A DNA stretch of 64,000 bases, from the NCBI RefSeq assembly GCF_031877795.1, contig NC_133970.1:44570033-44634032 (forward strand). Direction: 5' to 3'. Position 1 is the stretch's first letter. Every line of letters begins with the position of its first letter. The translations under genes and the position numbers were made by a program. This document shows positions 1 to 11,228 of this stretch, piece after piece. The stretch comes from Strix aluco (lineage: Eukaryota; Chordata; Aves; Strigiformes; Strigidae). The notes beneath the pieces are model-generated. The model ran no database searches. It was not told where the DNA came from and saw only the letters and a list, made by a program, of their open reading frames with translations.

Positions 1-96
1 GTTGGTTTGCTATAACTTAGTATAATACCTCTTAGCACAATGGTTATCAGTTATAAAATATACAGGATTCATCTATAGGTCAACTCTGGCTTGGGC

Positions 97-528
97 CTAT
101 TGTCCAAGCCTTAGCACTTCAGTGTTACGCTCATCAGCTAATTGGCTTTTCAGAACTTCAGTTTGCTCTTGCCACAGTTTAGCTTTTTGTTCAGTAACTT
201 TACTTTCCTCAACCAATTGATCCTGGAGAGCTTTTACCAGATCTTGTAAGGATTTGATCATTTCCCCTTCTAGTTGTTTCTTAACATGTTTATCTTTTTG
301 GGCTGCAGTCAGTGCTGCCCCTAATACAGCGCACACTACAGCTTTTCCTTTGCCTGGTCGCGACCCTTGCAGCCCCGCAAGCACGCTGATATAGCTTGCC
401 ACTGCTTCTGGATTATGCCAATTATCGTGGGCCCAAACCTCTACTAAAGGAGGAGGACAGGCCTTATACTCCTTCAGTTTCTCAAAAATAGGGGAGCAGT
501 CAAGCACCGACATTTCCTGGCCAGTCAT
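97..528 (-). CDS. gag: Gag N-terminal ORF of ERV-E (143 aa)
   Basis: This is the first long ORF downstream of the LTR and primer site of ERV-E, which is the place of Gag. It begins MTGQEMSVLDC. Residues about 85-140 are rich in K, E, Q and L and look like a coiled coil. No zinc knuckle is seen, as expected for a fragment limited to the N-terminal part. It ends in a stop near the window edge, so Gag is either broken there or this is a separate leader product. The retroviral identity rests on context more than on a recognised domain. Confidence 0.5.
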   Translation of the reverse strand: MTGQEMSVLDCSPIFEKLKEYKACPPPLVEVWAHDNWHNPEAVASYISVLAGLQGSRPGKGKAVVCAVLGAALTAAQKDKHVKKQLEGEMIKSLQDLVKALQDQLVEESKVTEQKAKLWQEQTEVLKSQLADERNTEVLRLGQ

Positions 529-728
529 GGCTTGCCGCTGCTCGAACCTCTCCTGGCTTAGAGCTGAGAGGTCACTTCCCGATTCTCCCTGTCCTTATCG
601 GATAGAGAATCGGTATCCCTCCGACCCTTTCCCAGCGTATAGCTGAGGGGCCAATTCCCAGTTCTCCCTATCCGAGTTGGTCGAGATAGAGAACCAGTAT
701 CTCATAAGACTTTCTGACACCGAAGTAG

Positions 729-746
729 ATCCTGCCGACTACGCCA
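729..746 (-). other. Primer-binding site candidate of ERV-E
   Basis: On the minus strand TGGCGTAGTCGGCAGGAT starts seven bases after the LTR's CA end. Position and TGG start fit a tRNA primer site. I do not assign the tRNA. Confidence 0.5.
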
Positions 747-753
747 ATTTTAA

Positions 754-1555
754 TGTCACGTCCCGCTCAGACGAGGGGGACAAGTGACTCAGATTCGCAA
801 ATCCCCAATGGAGCGGACAACAAGTCTCCAAGTCTAAACATTTATTAACTACTCACAATGTACTAATTGAGCACACGATAGTTGGCTAAGTATATAGCAA
901 GTTGTGGCAAGCAATATAATATGCCTTGCATTGCTTAATAGGAAAGGGAAAAGAGGGAGATAGAGGGAATGGGGAAATACAGATCACCGGTCTGGGTTTC
1001 TGCGCTGATCCCGCCAGCGAGGGTTCCAGGAGGCACAGGAGGCAGCCGTCTGTTTCACTTGCATCTGTCTTCTTCGCTTCACTGCAATCTCCAGGGCACC
1101 CCCCTCCTTCCCCCCCCTTGATTTATACACCCTTTCCTTGGGTCCGTCCCCTAGGTCGACCCACATACCTACGTATCCCATGTACGGGGAGGGGTAAGGT
1201 GCTTCATGGGATGATGTAATTAGCATGATCATGTTCGTTAGCATATTGAGGGGTGTTAACTTTAATGTGCATTTCGTGGATAATGAAGCAAAGGTCATTC
1301 ACCGGACAGATGGCCCTTGCAATTTGTCCAGGTGCCCCAGAGCAGAGCCGTCCTGTCTCCACAGGGCTCCCTCCTCCAGTCCCATCTTGTGTTATTGGGG
1401 CAGCCTTATCAGCTTCGACCTCCACAGAATGCACCCTGTGACTCATAGTTTTGTCTTGCGAGTGTTTGAGGCATTTCTTTGATCAGCCTCAACTTTTGCT
1501 TTCTCAGGCTGTTTTTCTTAGTTTCTCGCAGGCCTGGTTTCTCATCTCTCACACA
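754..1555 (-). repeat. 5' LTR of ERV-E
   Basis: On the minus strand it begins TGTGTGAGAG and ends GGGACGTGACA, so it has TG...CA ends. It carries a TATA-like box (complement of 1120-1128) and an AATAAA polyadenylation signal (complement of 841-846). The U3 boundary at 1555 is inferred, because sequence beyond it matches a different LTR family. An alternative is one longer LTR reaching 1763. Confidence 0.6.
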
Positions 1556-1763
1556 ATGGTACCTCGTCCAGCAGTGTAACTGGTTGTATAGTTACTGTAA
1601 ACACAGCATCTCTATGACTACTTAAAACATTACACCGTTATCTTCTATAAAAACTGATATTTCTGTGTGTTTCCATTTAATTGATTAGTCCTAATCATTC
1701 CTTATGAAAATCTCCAAAAATCATCAACTCAAATTAATAACAAATCAGTGACAATCAGTAACA
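1556..1763 (-). repeat. LTR-S fragment (U3 start), minus orientation
   Basis: On the plus strand this stretch aligns by eye with 28670-28883, the U3 start of a complete solo LTR in intron 1 (shared blocks include taattgattag.cctaatcattcc and aattaataacaaatca). On the minus strand it begins TGTTACTGATTG at 1763. It is cut off at 1555/1556 where ERV-E begins. It could be the 3' LTR of ERV-F, but no polypurine tract precedes it. Confidence 0.6.
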
Positions 1764-2009
1764 ACAGGGCGTCCCACTCGAGTTGTGTGAGACATCCTCT
1801 TTACAAACAGTTTCTTGTTTATGAACAGTTTGTGACAGCACCCCGTGGCTCAAACAACAGAGTCAGTGGAGTGTCTTCAAGGTCGTCCTCTAGGTCGGTG
1901 GAGTGCTTTCAACATTATCTTCTAGGGTGGTGGAGTGTTTTCAACATCATCTAGGGTGGTGATATGAATATAGTGGACAGCAGGAGAAAAGAGAGAAGAA
2001 ATAGAAGCA

Positions 2010-3113
2010 AATAGATGGGTAATCATACATCGGACAATAGCTGTGCCAATTATCAAGAACAAAAATCCAACCAATAAAGTTATTCCAATTTGTGTTAATC
2101 ACTTCCCCCACCCCTTGAGTCCCCAGGACTGCAGGAGGGAGGCAAACTAAGATCCAGTGAACCAGTCCTTTGACTGGAGTGACTGGAATATTTCAGCAGT
2201 TTGATCAGCAATTTCTTTCATTTTGGCCCATGTTTCCTCTACAGAATTACTGGTATTATGGATAGTTACGCAACATTCTCCATCACTTAAATTTAACATG
2301 CCACATATCCATTGCTCTTTTAACAATATCATATCTAAAGCTAAACAATTTTGAAATGTCATCTTTGATACTTGCTGGACTTGTAAATTCACTTCTCGTA
2401 AAGCATACCTTGTCCAGTTACTTAGAAGGTGTACTTGCTGGGTGATGTTTTCTAGAACAATTTGATGTCACATCAGGATTACAGATGGAGTAAAGATGTT
2501 TTCCATTAGAACATCCCCATGCTAGTCCCAGGGGAGCTGGGTATATACTAGTTTTACAAGTCCAGGTATCATTATAATCCATAAAATATACTTCAGGCTT
2601 TGCAGTGAGTGGCAGGCTCTTCAAAGGGTAGTGTGTATGGGGTATACCGCAATATTTACTCCTGTTATAATCTTCCACTGGAACGGTAACTTCAATGAGT
2701 CCACATGTCCCTTATCAGAACCCTCACTCTCTCCAAGAGCCAGGCTTCTGGGGGGTGTCCCAGGCCAGTATTACAATCAAGAACTTTAGCACATGTGAAT
2801 AGAACAGACTGGCTATGTTGTGGGAGATTTGCGTATTTAGACTGGGGAAGGGCAATGCATATCCCTTGGTTAGTTCTATTCCATGTTTTTATAAACCCAC
2901 AAATTAATTCCCATGCAAGGATTGAAGGAGCATTACTTCCACTCCCACCTTGTTCCCCTCTCCCAGAGAAGAGGAGGACAAGGGTCCACATGAGAAACAG
3001 TAAATACATACTAGAATTATTACTGAAACAACAATTACGATTGATAAACCAATACTAAAAATGTTGGGGTCCAACACTCTTTTGACGGGGTGGATTTGTT
3101 TGGCAGATGACAA
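2010..3113 (-). pseudogene. env: Broken env of ERV-F
   Basis: Four minus-strand pieces in different frames read in order. First is a hydrophobic leader-like segment (about 3050-2970). Next are surface-subunit pieces rich in Cys and N-glycosylation sites (3009-2692, 2678-2418). Then comes a transmembrane-subunit piece (2392-2147) with an immunosuppressive-domain-like [10 protein letters not shown] and a cysteine cluster. Last is a hydrophobic anchor (about 2095-2015) in another frame. The order is that of a gamma-type envelope, but frameshifts and stops break it. The cysteine cluster has spacing C-x9-CC instead of the usual C-x6-CC. Confidence 0.7.
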
Positions 3114-3331
3114 ATCCAGTCTTCCTGTAAAAGAAAAGGGAAAGCTTGGTTCTTTCGAACCGGCTTTAAAAAGAAGGGATTATCCATCTAGTATTAATTT
3201 TGTGGTCTTTTCCATTGGCATCGGTAGCCACCCAGGTATAAAGGTTCAGTGGGGTTTTCAAAGTTAATGGAACTTCCCCTACTGTGGGTAGGTCTACCAG
3301 CACAGGTTGCCATGGATAATGTGGGATCTGT

Positions 3332-4350
3332 TTGGAACCCATCCATTTTTCTATTCCTGGGAGAAGACTCAGGGGTTTCAGGCAGAAGGCAGTGAGCCTA
3401 GGGCATCCATTCTCCCCCCATCAACTACTGACCTTGGTCACAGCGTTCCTCAGACGTGCTGGCCAGCCAGGATCATGCGGCCTTAGGGCACGCTTCAAGA
3501 GCCCGTTAGTTCTTTCCACTACCCCATTTGCTTGGAGATAGTAGGGAGTGTGGAATGTCCACTGTATCCCTTCATTTGTTGCCTATTCTTGGACCACCCC
3601 AGCAGTGAAGTGGCTGCCATTGTCTGATTGTATCGATTTGGGCTTGGGTAGGACACTGAACCAAATTTTCAACCCTTTTACCATGTTTTCTCCAGTAGTC
3701 TGTGTTACAGCTTCGGCCTGGGCAAGTCCAGACACTATCTCTACTTCTACTAATACATGTTGCTTTCCCTCTGATCTCCTAAAGGGTCCTATGTAGTTGA
3801 CCTGCCAAGTTTCCCATAGCCCCTTCCCATCTCGAAGGTGGGGTGGAGGATTTTGCAAAGGATGTTTCTCCAGCCGAGTGCGACATAGGCTACAAGCAGA
3901 AATTACGGTACTGCACATCTTTCTAGTGATGGGCCATCCTCTACTCCTGGCCTCTTTCAGGAGATCTTTAATCCCTGAGTGTCCACATTTGACATGCAGC
4001 CACTCCAATTGGTGTTCCCATTTTTCTTCCTCTCCTTCTGTCGCTAACACAGCCAAACAGGTAAGTGAATCTAAATGGCTGTTCAAAATGTGTGCTGGGT
4101 GGTTCCCTCCCTGATGGGCAGCTACCCATCCTATTAAGATAGATCTTTTCCTAGCTGCTTGCAGGATATCTTCCCACTTCTCCTTTTGCCAGACAGGTAC
4201 CTGGTTTACCTCCCACTGGTTTTGCTCCCAAAAGGGGAGCCACTCGGTGCACCCTTTGAACACAGCATATGAGTCTGTGTAGATATATATAGGGTCCATG
4301 TCATCCCTTTCTCTCGTAACCGCACTCCAGACTGCCACCAACTCTTCCAC
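3332..4350 (-). pseudogene. pol: RNase H end and integrase of ERV-F pol
   Basis: The 255-aa piece 4350-3583 begins in RNase H (IYIYTDSYAVF) and passes into integrase with an H-x4-H (LHVKCGHSG) and C-x2-C (CSLC) zinc site. The catalytic core has QVNYIGPF, where families have QVDYIGP, so the first Asp of the DDE triad is Asn. It also has SDNGSHFTAG with the second Asp. A TAG at 3583-3585 stops the frame where Trp is usual. Integrase resumes in another frame at 3541-3332 with a PQASG-like and VERTNG-type stretch. No function is expected. Confidence 0.8.
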
Positions 4351-4610
4351 CTGTGCACTACCCTCGCCCTCTGTTATGATTTGTTCTCCGGAATCAACAC
4401 ACAGAGCTACTGCTCAATATTTTCATACTTCACCTTCCCTTTTTGATGAGGCATCAGTAAACCATACATTCTTTAACTGGGGCTCATAGGGAGGAGCCTC
4501 TTTTATATAGGGAGAATGAGCTTCCTTTTCTGGGGAAACAAATGATTTGTCCTGTATTTGAAGCACCTTGGGGGCCCCTTCTGTCACTTGGTATATGTGA
4601 CTGTAATGTT

Positions 4611-5836
4611 CTAATTGAGCATACCATTTTCTGTCTCCCGCTGTGCTACTCCCACGGGAGGTGGGGTACCCGCTAGGATGGGTTTCAGAACTTTAAAGGG
4701 TCCTCGCAGGATTATGGATTGTTTCCATATGATTTTTCCAACTTCTTGTAGGGCTAGGGCTACCACAAATAGACCCTTTTCCCAGGTGGAATACCATTTC
4801 TCCTTAAATCTACGTGAAAAGAACCCAACAGGGCGAATGGGGCCCTCTGGTCCCTTTTGCCATATATGTATTGATGCTCCATGGATTGCAAAGCCCCATT
4901 CAATCTGAAGTGGGTCTGTGGGGTGGATTGGGCCCAGGGCCTGATATACTCCTGCCTCAAACCCTAATAACTTGAGGGCCTTCTCATGAACAGGGGTCCA
5001 ATCCCAAGCAGCTCGCTTATGTACTATGTCATAAAGAGTACAAGCTATAATGGAGAAATCTGGAATATGTTTTCTCCAGAAAACCAGCAAGCCTAAAGCA
5101 TGTTGCAGTTCCTTTTTATTGTCTGGGACTTTTACCTGTTCCAAGGTAAGCAGGGTTTCAGGAGGTATGCACACTGTGCCACCTTTCCACCACATGCCTA
5201 GAAATTTCACCTCAGGGGCAGGTAACTGTATTTTCTTGGCGGGAATTTGGAGGCCAAATTTTTCCAGGTGGGTAATTATGTTTCTTTGGGTTTCCTCCAC
5301 TGCAGTAACATTGGCCCCCCTATCAGTACATCATCGATGTACTGGTATGTTTTTACTCCCTTCTCGGGAAGAAGGGCTTCTGCTAGCGCCTGGGCTAGGG
5401 CATGGTGCGCCAAAGTAGGTGAATGTTTATAGCCTTGTGGGAGGCAGGTAAAGGTATATTGTATACCATCCCAGGTAAATGCAAATTTGTCTCTATCACT
5501 CTCTTGCAGGGGCACCATGAAAAGCCTGTCTTTAACATCAATAGTTGCTAAAATATCGTGAGACTGTTCTTGGATAGTGGAGACTAACTCTGCTATGTTA
5601 GAGACAGCTGCTGGTAGTGGGCCAGTACCTGCACTGAGGCGTCAATAGTCAACTGTTAAGCGCCATTTTCCGTTTGGCTTATGCACTGGCCATACTGGGG
5701 AATTATAAGGGGAGTGGGTTTGTACAATTACTCCCTGCTCTTGCAGCTCTTTTATCACCGGAGTAATTCCCTCTCTGGCTCCCAATGGTAAGGGGTAAGG
5801 TTTTACATTTACTATTTTAGATGGGGGAAGTGCTGG
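4611..5836 (-). pseudogene. pol: Reverse transcriptase region of ERV-F pol
   Basis: Minus-strand frames show the RT palm: QYTFTCLPQGYKHSP and the catalytic YIDDVLIGG (5518-5276). The frame is lost just after this, at a run of G/C (about 5315), and continues in another frame (5300-4611) with KFLGMWW, PPETL and a connection-domain-like part. Upstream, about 5836-5519, fingers sequence is recognisable between stops. The YIDD box survives, but the protein cannot be made whole. Confidence 0.8.
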
Positions 5837-5977
5837 GGCTGCCTGTAACAGTCATATGGAGGTGATGGTGGGAGATCCAAATTTCCATTCCTTCCTACTC
5901 GAGTCCTTCCACCCTCTCCCTTTTAATACATCAAGTCCTAGAATGTTCACTGGGTACAGGCCAACAACCATAACTAC

Positions 5978-6368
5978 CTAAATGGGACTGTCTTCTTTGG
6001 GCAACCAGCACTTCACTGTGGTTGTGTTTTGGGGCAGGGACTTCCCAAACACATCAGTAACCCATATTTGTTTTATATCTGTTACAATATTGTGGCGAGC
6101 TGCCACATCAGCACATAAAGCTGATATCTGCGCTCCAGTATTTACTAAAAAGGTAATGGGTGTTCTTCGGGGCCCTATGGGGAAAGTAATCATTAGATCT
6201 CCCTGCTGATTTGTGGTGAGCCATCTTACATAAGTCCACAAGCCATCCCCCGGCTAACCTAGCAGGGATGGCAAAACCAATTTCCCAGTTTAACTCCAAA
6301 ACCCTGGTGTTCTGGTGGGGGAGCAGAGTGGGGGGGCAGTCCGGAAAGGGAGGTAGCAGTTGGGGCAT
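5978..6368 (-). pseudogene. pro: Protease region of ERV-F
   Basis: The frame 6241-5978 contains FLVNTGAQISAL, matching the retroviral aspartic protease active site LxDTGA, but with Asn for the catalytic Asp, so it would be inactive. A second frame (6368-6108) overlaps the 5' side, which indicates a frameshift or the gag-pro boundary. It lies between gag and RT, as expected. Confidence 0.75.
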
Positions 6369-6399
6369 TTTCTTCTCGTCTAAAAGTCTTATCCAGGCC

Positions 6400-7005
6400 T
6401 TTCCACATTTTCACTATTAATTTTAGGTTAGTAGGTGTAGCCCATCCATAAACTCTCTAGGTATTTCTTTGTGTAGGCCCTCTTTCCAAAGTTGGTTCCT
6501 CGTTATCCCTGACCCTTGGATTTTTCAGGGGGGCGGGCCTTTCAAGGGACGGCTGTCAAATTCAGTTCTCCTAACCATGGCTTTGCCTCTTTGTTCCCCA
6601 CCCGAGATTCCTACATTGCGGCAGTAATTTATCAGCTCCTGCACAATCTCTCCCAAGTGAGGGGGAATTTCGCTGGAGAGGGTTGTGTTTGGTTTCTTCC
6701 TGGTGTTAAAGTTTTCACCAAGCGCTCCTGGATCAGGAATGCTGCCCTTAGACAGTCTTGAATTTGTATAGCATATAGTTTTAGGGAGTCAGGGAGGCCC
6801 TTTATCAGAGGTTTCATTTGATTTGGGTCAGCTCTTAGCAGCATTGGGGAGGGCTGATGGGGTACTAAATGCCTGTCGTGCATAAGCTGTAGTCAAGCAG
6901 CTCTCTGCACACTTTCAGTAATTTGGTCCAGCCCTGGCATGGGGATGGTTACTGGGTCTCCCCACTCCAGGGGATCCAGCCCTCTGGCCCAGTATGCCAT
7001 CATCT
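6400..7005 (-). pseudogene. gag: Gag capsid remnant of ERV-F
   Basis: On the minus strand the frame around 7000-6632 reads WGDPVTIPMPGLD, a TGA, then KPLIKGLPDSLKLYA and further capsid-like sequence. The motif LIKGLPDSLK is close to LIRGLPDALK in ERV-C gag (12150-12220), so both are capsid relatives. The N-terminal part of Gag is not seen; homology ends near the LTR-S fragment at 7085. Confidence 0.6.
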
Positions 7006-7084
7006 GAGTTAAGGACCAGGTGATATTGAATAAGATATTTCGGATAAAACAATCAAATGTAAAAATGAAATTGGTATTGTTAAA

Positions 7085-7548
7085 AGCTGCTTAAAGTCCT
7101 TTGTAAAGTCCCAGGCTAAGGCCGCGTAGGCTGGTAATAATCATTAACCAGATTTCTATTCAAAGAATAAGCTTCCTGGTCAGGTACTATTGTTAAGCTG
7201 TTCAGTAAAGACAATTTATTGCCCTGTTGACCAGCATGTTCTAAAGGATACATTGTGAAGGGACCTTGAAGCATGTTAAAACTGTAATGTGAGACAAGGA
7301 TATTGGAGGGTCTTTCTTTTGATTTGGTGGTCCGTGGTGGTCATAAAAGCAGCCCCTCTACTCAGTTTAAAGACAAAGTACACATGACCAGAAAGGAGTG
7401 CGATTAAAGAAATTAACTACGAGAATTGATATAATTATGTATGAGAATCTGTTTACTATGCATCAGTATATCCTATATAATCAGCATGCTACACGAGTTA
7501 GGCGTGCGTTGTTGGTGAGATGATTCCCCTATGCACCCGGCCATTAAT
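7085..7548 (+). repeat. LTR-S fragment, plus orientation (inverted relative to ERV-F)
   Basis: This stretch matches the reverse complement of about 28195-28660, most of the solo LTR in intron 1; for example, the block 7495-7548 around cagcatgctacacgagttag. Its U3-to-U5 direction is plus, opposite to the fragment at 1556-1763 and to the ERV-F genes. The right end is cut by the 3' tail of CR1 copy 1 at 7548/7549. Confidence 0.7.
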
Positions 7549-7618
7549 CATAGAATCATAGAATCATTCAGGTTGGAAAAGATCCTTGGGATCATCGAGT
7601 CCAACCATCAGCCCTACT

Positions 7619-10603
7619 CTACAAAGTTCTCCCCTTCACCATACCCCCCAACATCTCATCTAAACGACCCTTAAACACATCCAGGGATGGTGACTCCACC
7701 AACTCCCTGGGCAGCCTATTCCACTGTCTGACCACTCTTTCTGGGAAAAATTTTTTTCTAATGTCCAGTCTAAACCTCCCCTGTTGTAGTTTAAAACCAT
7801 TCCCCCTTGTTCTGTCACTAATCACCTGTGAGAAGAGACCAGCACCAACCTCTCTACAATGTCCTTTCAGGGAGCTGTAGAGAGTGATGAGGTCTCCCCT
7901 CAGCCTTCTCCTCCTCACACTAAACAGTCCCAGCTCCTTCAATCGCTCCTCACAGGATTTGTTCTCCAGGTCCTTCACCAGCTTCGTTGCCCTCCTCTGC
8001 ACTCGCTCCAGCACCTCGAGATCTCTCTCGTATTGAGGTGCCCAAAACTGGACACAATACTCAAGGTGTGGCCTCACCAGTGCAGAGTACAGGGGGACTA
8101 TCACCTCCCTACTTCTGCTGGTCACACTATTTCTAATACAAGCCAGGATGCCGTTGGCTTTCTTGGCCACCTGGGCACACTGCTGGCTCCTGTTCAGCTG
8201 CTTGTCAATGAGAACCCCCAGATCCTTCTCTTCCAGACAGCTCCAGCCACCCCTCCCCAAGCCTGTAGCCATGCATGGGGTTGTTGTGGCCCAAGTGCAG
8301 GACCTGGCACTTGGCCTTGTTGAAGTTCAACCCGTTAACGTTGGCCACCGATCCAATCTATCCAAGTCTCTCTGTAGAGCCTCCCTATCTTCATGCAGAT
8401 CGACACTCCTGCTTAACTTGGTGTCATCTGCGAACTTACTGATGATACACTCTATGTCCTTATCAAGATCATCAATAAAGATGTTGAACAGAAATGGTCC
8501 CAACACCGAGCCCTGAGGAACACCACTTGTGACTGGCCGCCAGCTGGATTTAGCTCCATTGACCACCACTCTCTGGGACCATCCATCCAGCCAGTGCTTG
8601 ACCCAGCAGACCGTTCGCTCATCCAGGCCATGGGCAGCCAGTTTTTCTATGAGAATTCTATGGGGAACTGTGCCGAATGCTTTTCGAAAATCCAGGTAGA
8701 CAACATCCACAGCCTTTCCCTTGTCCAATAGTCGGGTCATCTTGTCATAGAAGGAGATCAGGTTTGTCAGGCAGGACCTGCCTTTCATAAACCCATGCTG
8801 ACTGGGCCTGATCCCCTGGTTGTCCATTATATGACTTTTAATGGCACTCGAGATGACCTGCTCCATGACCTTCCCTGGCACCGAGGTCAGACTGACAGGT
8901 CAATAGTTTCCTGGATCCTCCTTCCTGCCTCTCTTGTAGATGGGCGTCACATTTGCCACCCTCCAGTCCAATGGGACCTCCCCAGTCAGCCATGACTTCA
9001 GGTAAATCATGGACAGCGGCTTGGCGAGCACATCTGCCAACTCCCTCAGCACCCCTGGGTGTAACCCATCTGGTCCCACAGACTTGTGTGCATCCAAGTG
9101 GTGTAGCAGGTCTCTGACCACCTCCTCTTCAACTGTGCTGACCTCAGACTGCTTCCCCTCCCCATCTCCCAGCTCACGAGGCTGGGTGTCCAGGGAACGG
9201 CCAGTTCCACTGCTAAAGACTGAGGCAAAGTAGGCGTTGAGCTCCTCAGCCTTTTCCTCATCCTTAGTTACCATGTTTCCCTCTGCATCCAGTAAAGGAG
9301 GGAGATTTTCCCTAATCCTCCTTTTGCTGTTAATGAATTTATAGAAACATTTTTTGTTATCCTTAACAGCTGCAGCCAAGTTGAGCTCTAGCTGCGCTTT
9401 GGCTCTCCTAATGCTCTCCCTGCATAACTTCACTACATCTTTATAGTCTTCATGAGAGGCCTGGCCCCTCTTCCAAAGGCAATAGATTCTCCTTTTGTTT
9501 TTGAGATCCGGCCAAAGGTCCCTGTTTAGCCAGGCCGGTCTCCTTCCCCACCTGCTTGTTTTTCAGCACACGGGAACAGCCCGCTCCTGTGCCTTTAAGA
9601 CTTCGCTCTTGAAGTATGTCCAGCCTTCCTGGACTCCCATTTCCTTCAAGGCAGCCTCCCAAGGGATTTTGTTAATCAGTCTCTTGAACAGGTCAAAGTC
9701 TGCCCTGCGGAAGTCAAAGGTGGCAGTTTTACTGACCCCTCTCTTTGTTTCTCCAAGGATCGAAAACTCAATCATCTCATGATCACTGCACCCCAGACAG
9801 CCTCCAACCTTTACCTCCCCCACAAGCTCTTCCCTGTTCACAAGAAGGTCCAGGAGGGCACCTTCCCTGGTCGGCTCACTCACCAGCTGTGTGAGGAAGT
9901 TATCCTCCACACATTCCAGGAACCTCCTGGATTGTTCCCTCTCTGCTGTGCTGTGATCCCAGCAGATATCCGGGAGGTTAAAGTCCCCCACAAGAACAAC
10001 AGCAAGTGACCACGAGATTTCTCCCAACTGTTTGTAGAAAGCTTCATCCCCCTCACTGCTTTGGTTGGGAGGTCTATAGCAGACTCCCACCGCAAGATCT
10101 GCTTTATTGGCCCTTAACCTAATCCAAACACCCTCAACCCCATTATCACTATACTTGATTTCTGAGCCCTCACAGCATTCTCTTACATACAGGGCCACTC
10201 CACCACCTCTCCTTCCCTGTCTGTCCCTCCTGAAGAGCTTGTAGCCATCGATGGCAGCACTCCAGTCATGTGAGGCATCCCACCACGTGTCTCTGATAGC
10301 TACTATGTCATAGTTCTCATGCTGCATCATGGCTTCAAGCTCCCCCTGTTTGTTGCTCATACTGTTAGCATTGGTATAGATGCACTTGAGATGAGCTAAT
10401 GAATCCAACACCCTCTTGTGAGCATGGGCCCCATTCCCTACCAGACCCTTCTTAGGTGCTTCCATGGTTCCTGAACATCTTTCCCTTCTCTCAAATGAAG
10501 TGGCAGAGGGAGAGCCCTCACCAGTCCACCATCCTTCAAGCTTTGGCATGCCTCCCTTAAGCTTGTTCCTAACAGGCCCAGTTATCACCCCCTCCCCCCT
10601 CAT
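7619..10603 (-). pseudogene. CR1 copy 1 ORF2: endonuclease and reverse transcriptase
   Basis: One reading frame runs from 10603 to 7619. The N-terminal part is an APE-type endonuclease (LKCIYTNANSMSNKQ, RRGGGVALYVRE, VGDFNLPDICW). The catalytic Glu of the usual ETWWD is Asp (DTWWD). The RT follows with [17 protein letters not shown] and KFADDTKL. The C-terminal part ends GGMVKGRTL, as in full CR1 ORF2. Breaks are a TGA at 9563-9565, a TGA at 8900-8902, and a one-base loss near 8346 followed by a two-base loss near 8240 that returns to frame after about 35 scrambled codons. From 10603 to about 8700 it is almost identical to copy 2; beyond that it differs strongly. Confidence 0.88.
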
Positions 10604-10605
10604 AT

Positions 10606-10701
10606 CTAGTTTAAAGCCCTGTCAATAAGCCCTGCTAACTCCTGCCCCAGAATCCTTTTCCCCTGCTGGGACAGCTGCATCCTACCTGTCTCATTTGTCA
10701 C
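10606..10701 (-). pseudogene. CR1 copy 1 ORF1, 3' end beyond the ERV-C insertion
   Basis: It encodes TNETGRMQLSQQGKRIL...IDRALN and a stop, continuing the ORF1 that breaks off at 14943. ORF2 starts two bases after the stop. The catalytic D-x-x-H of SGNH esterases is not present at the expected place (TGRMQLS). Confidence 0.8.
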
Positions 10702-11228
10702 TGTGGCAGGTGCATCTGCCCAATGAAAGCAGAGTTTCTTGGCTGCTGAAATGCAGCAGCTCCTGGCTGCCTTTGTTCTCAGGGCTTTGTGGTAATTGGG
10801 GCCTTCTGCCAATGGGAGCTGCTATTGACTACAGGTCAGATTCGGCCTGGGTATAAATGGAGTCCCCTGGGGGAGCCATTTTGAGCTCGTCCCCTGGAGC
10901 AGTATGCTGTGGTTGAGGACTCTCCCCTTGGGTCAGGATGCTGCCCAAGGAAACTCCTCAAGGTGCCTTGGGTTGGGATGCTGCCCTAAGCAGGTTCTTG
11001 AGGTTGAGAGCCCTCACTTATCAGGTGAGTGATAAAGCATTTTGGGTTGCTGTTAAACCCTAGGGAGTGGGGCTTTGTTCTGTGTTTTGGGTTGCTGTTA
11101 AACCTTAGAAAGTTGTTCTGTTCTCCTCTCACAGACATTTGAACCTGTATTTTATGGAGAGCTAGCTAACTGTATTAATAACTCTTTATTTTTGGTGGTT
11201 GGTTGCTCATTTGGGAGCCTCTGTAACA
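10702..11228 (+). repeat. 5' LTR of ERV-C
   Basis: This 527-bp LTR has TG...CA ends and a TATA-like GTATAAATGG at 10850-10859. It contains two units of an internal repeat of about 45 bp (TTTTGGGTTGCTGTTAAACC...). A TGGTGTAGTTGGGAGG two bases after its end (11231) is the probable primer-binding site. Confidence 0.92.

Larger units (their letters stand above)
1..1555 (-). mobile_element. 5' end of a provirus (ERV-E), continuing past the left edge
   Basis: Read on the minus strand, an LTR (1555 to 754) is followed by a short spacer, a primer-binding-site-like TGGCGTAGTCGGCAGG, a leader and a gag-like ORF (528 to 97). This is the order at the 5' end of a provirus. The rest lies outside the window. 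The element appears to have inserted into an older LTR fragment (1556-1763). The flanking target duplication cannot be tested because the other end is missing. Family is uncertain; a gamma-like (class I) ERV is my guess. Confidence 0.65.
1764..7084 (-). mobile_element. Decayed provirus body ERV-F (gag-pro-pol-env)
   Basis: On the minus strand the order is capsid-like gag (about 7005-6400), protease (6241-5978), RT (about 5836-4611), RNase H and integrase (about 4350-3332) and env (3113 to about 2010). This is a complete retroviral gene order with many stops and frame changes. Protease and integrase each lack a catalytic aspartate. The lower end meets an LTR-S fragment in the expected orientation, but the upper end meets an LTR-S fragment in the opposite orientation, so the locus is rearranged or nested. 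Pol style and the gamma-type env suggest class I. It is an old, non-functional copy. Confidence 0.8.

Noticed and set aside
754..1763. A single 1-kb LTR shared by ERV-E and ERV-F, implying a tandem provirus
   Set aside because: Homology to the solo LTR stops near 1556 and a TGTGTGAGAG start lies at 1555, so a nested insertion explains it better.
7549..7600. Short tandem repeats resembling a CRISPR-like array
   Set aside because: They are the octamer tail of CR1, typical of this LINE in birds.
7859..8516. Plus-strand frames inside CR1 copy 1
   Set aside because: They are antisense shadows of CR1 ORF2, and the same shadows recur in copy 2.
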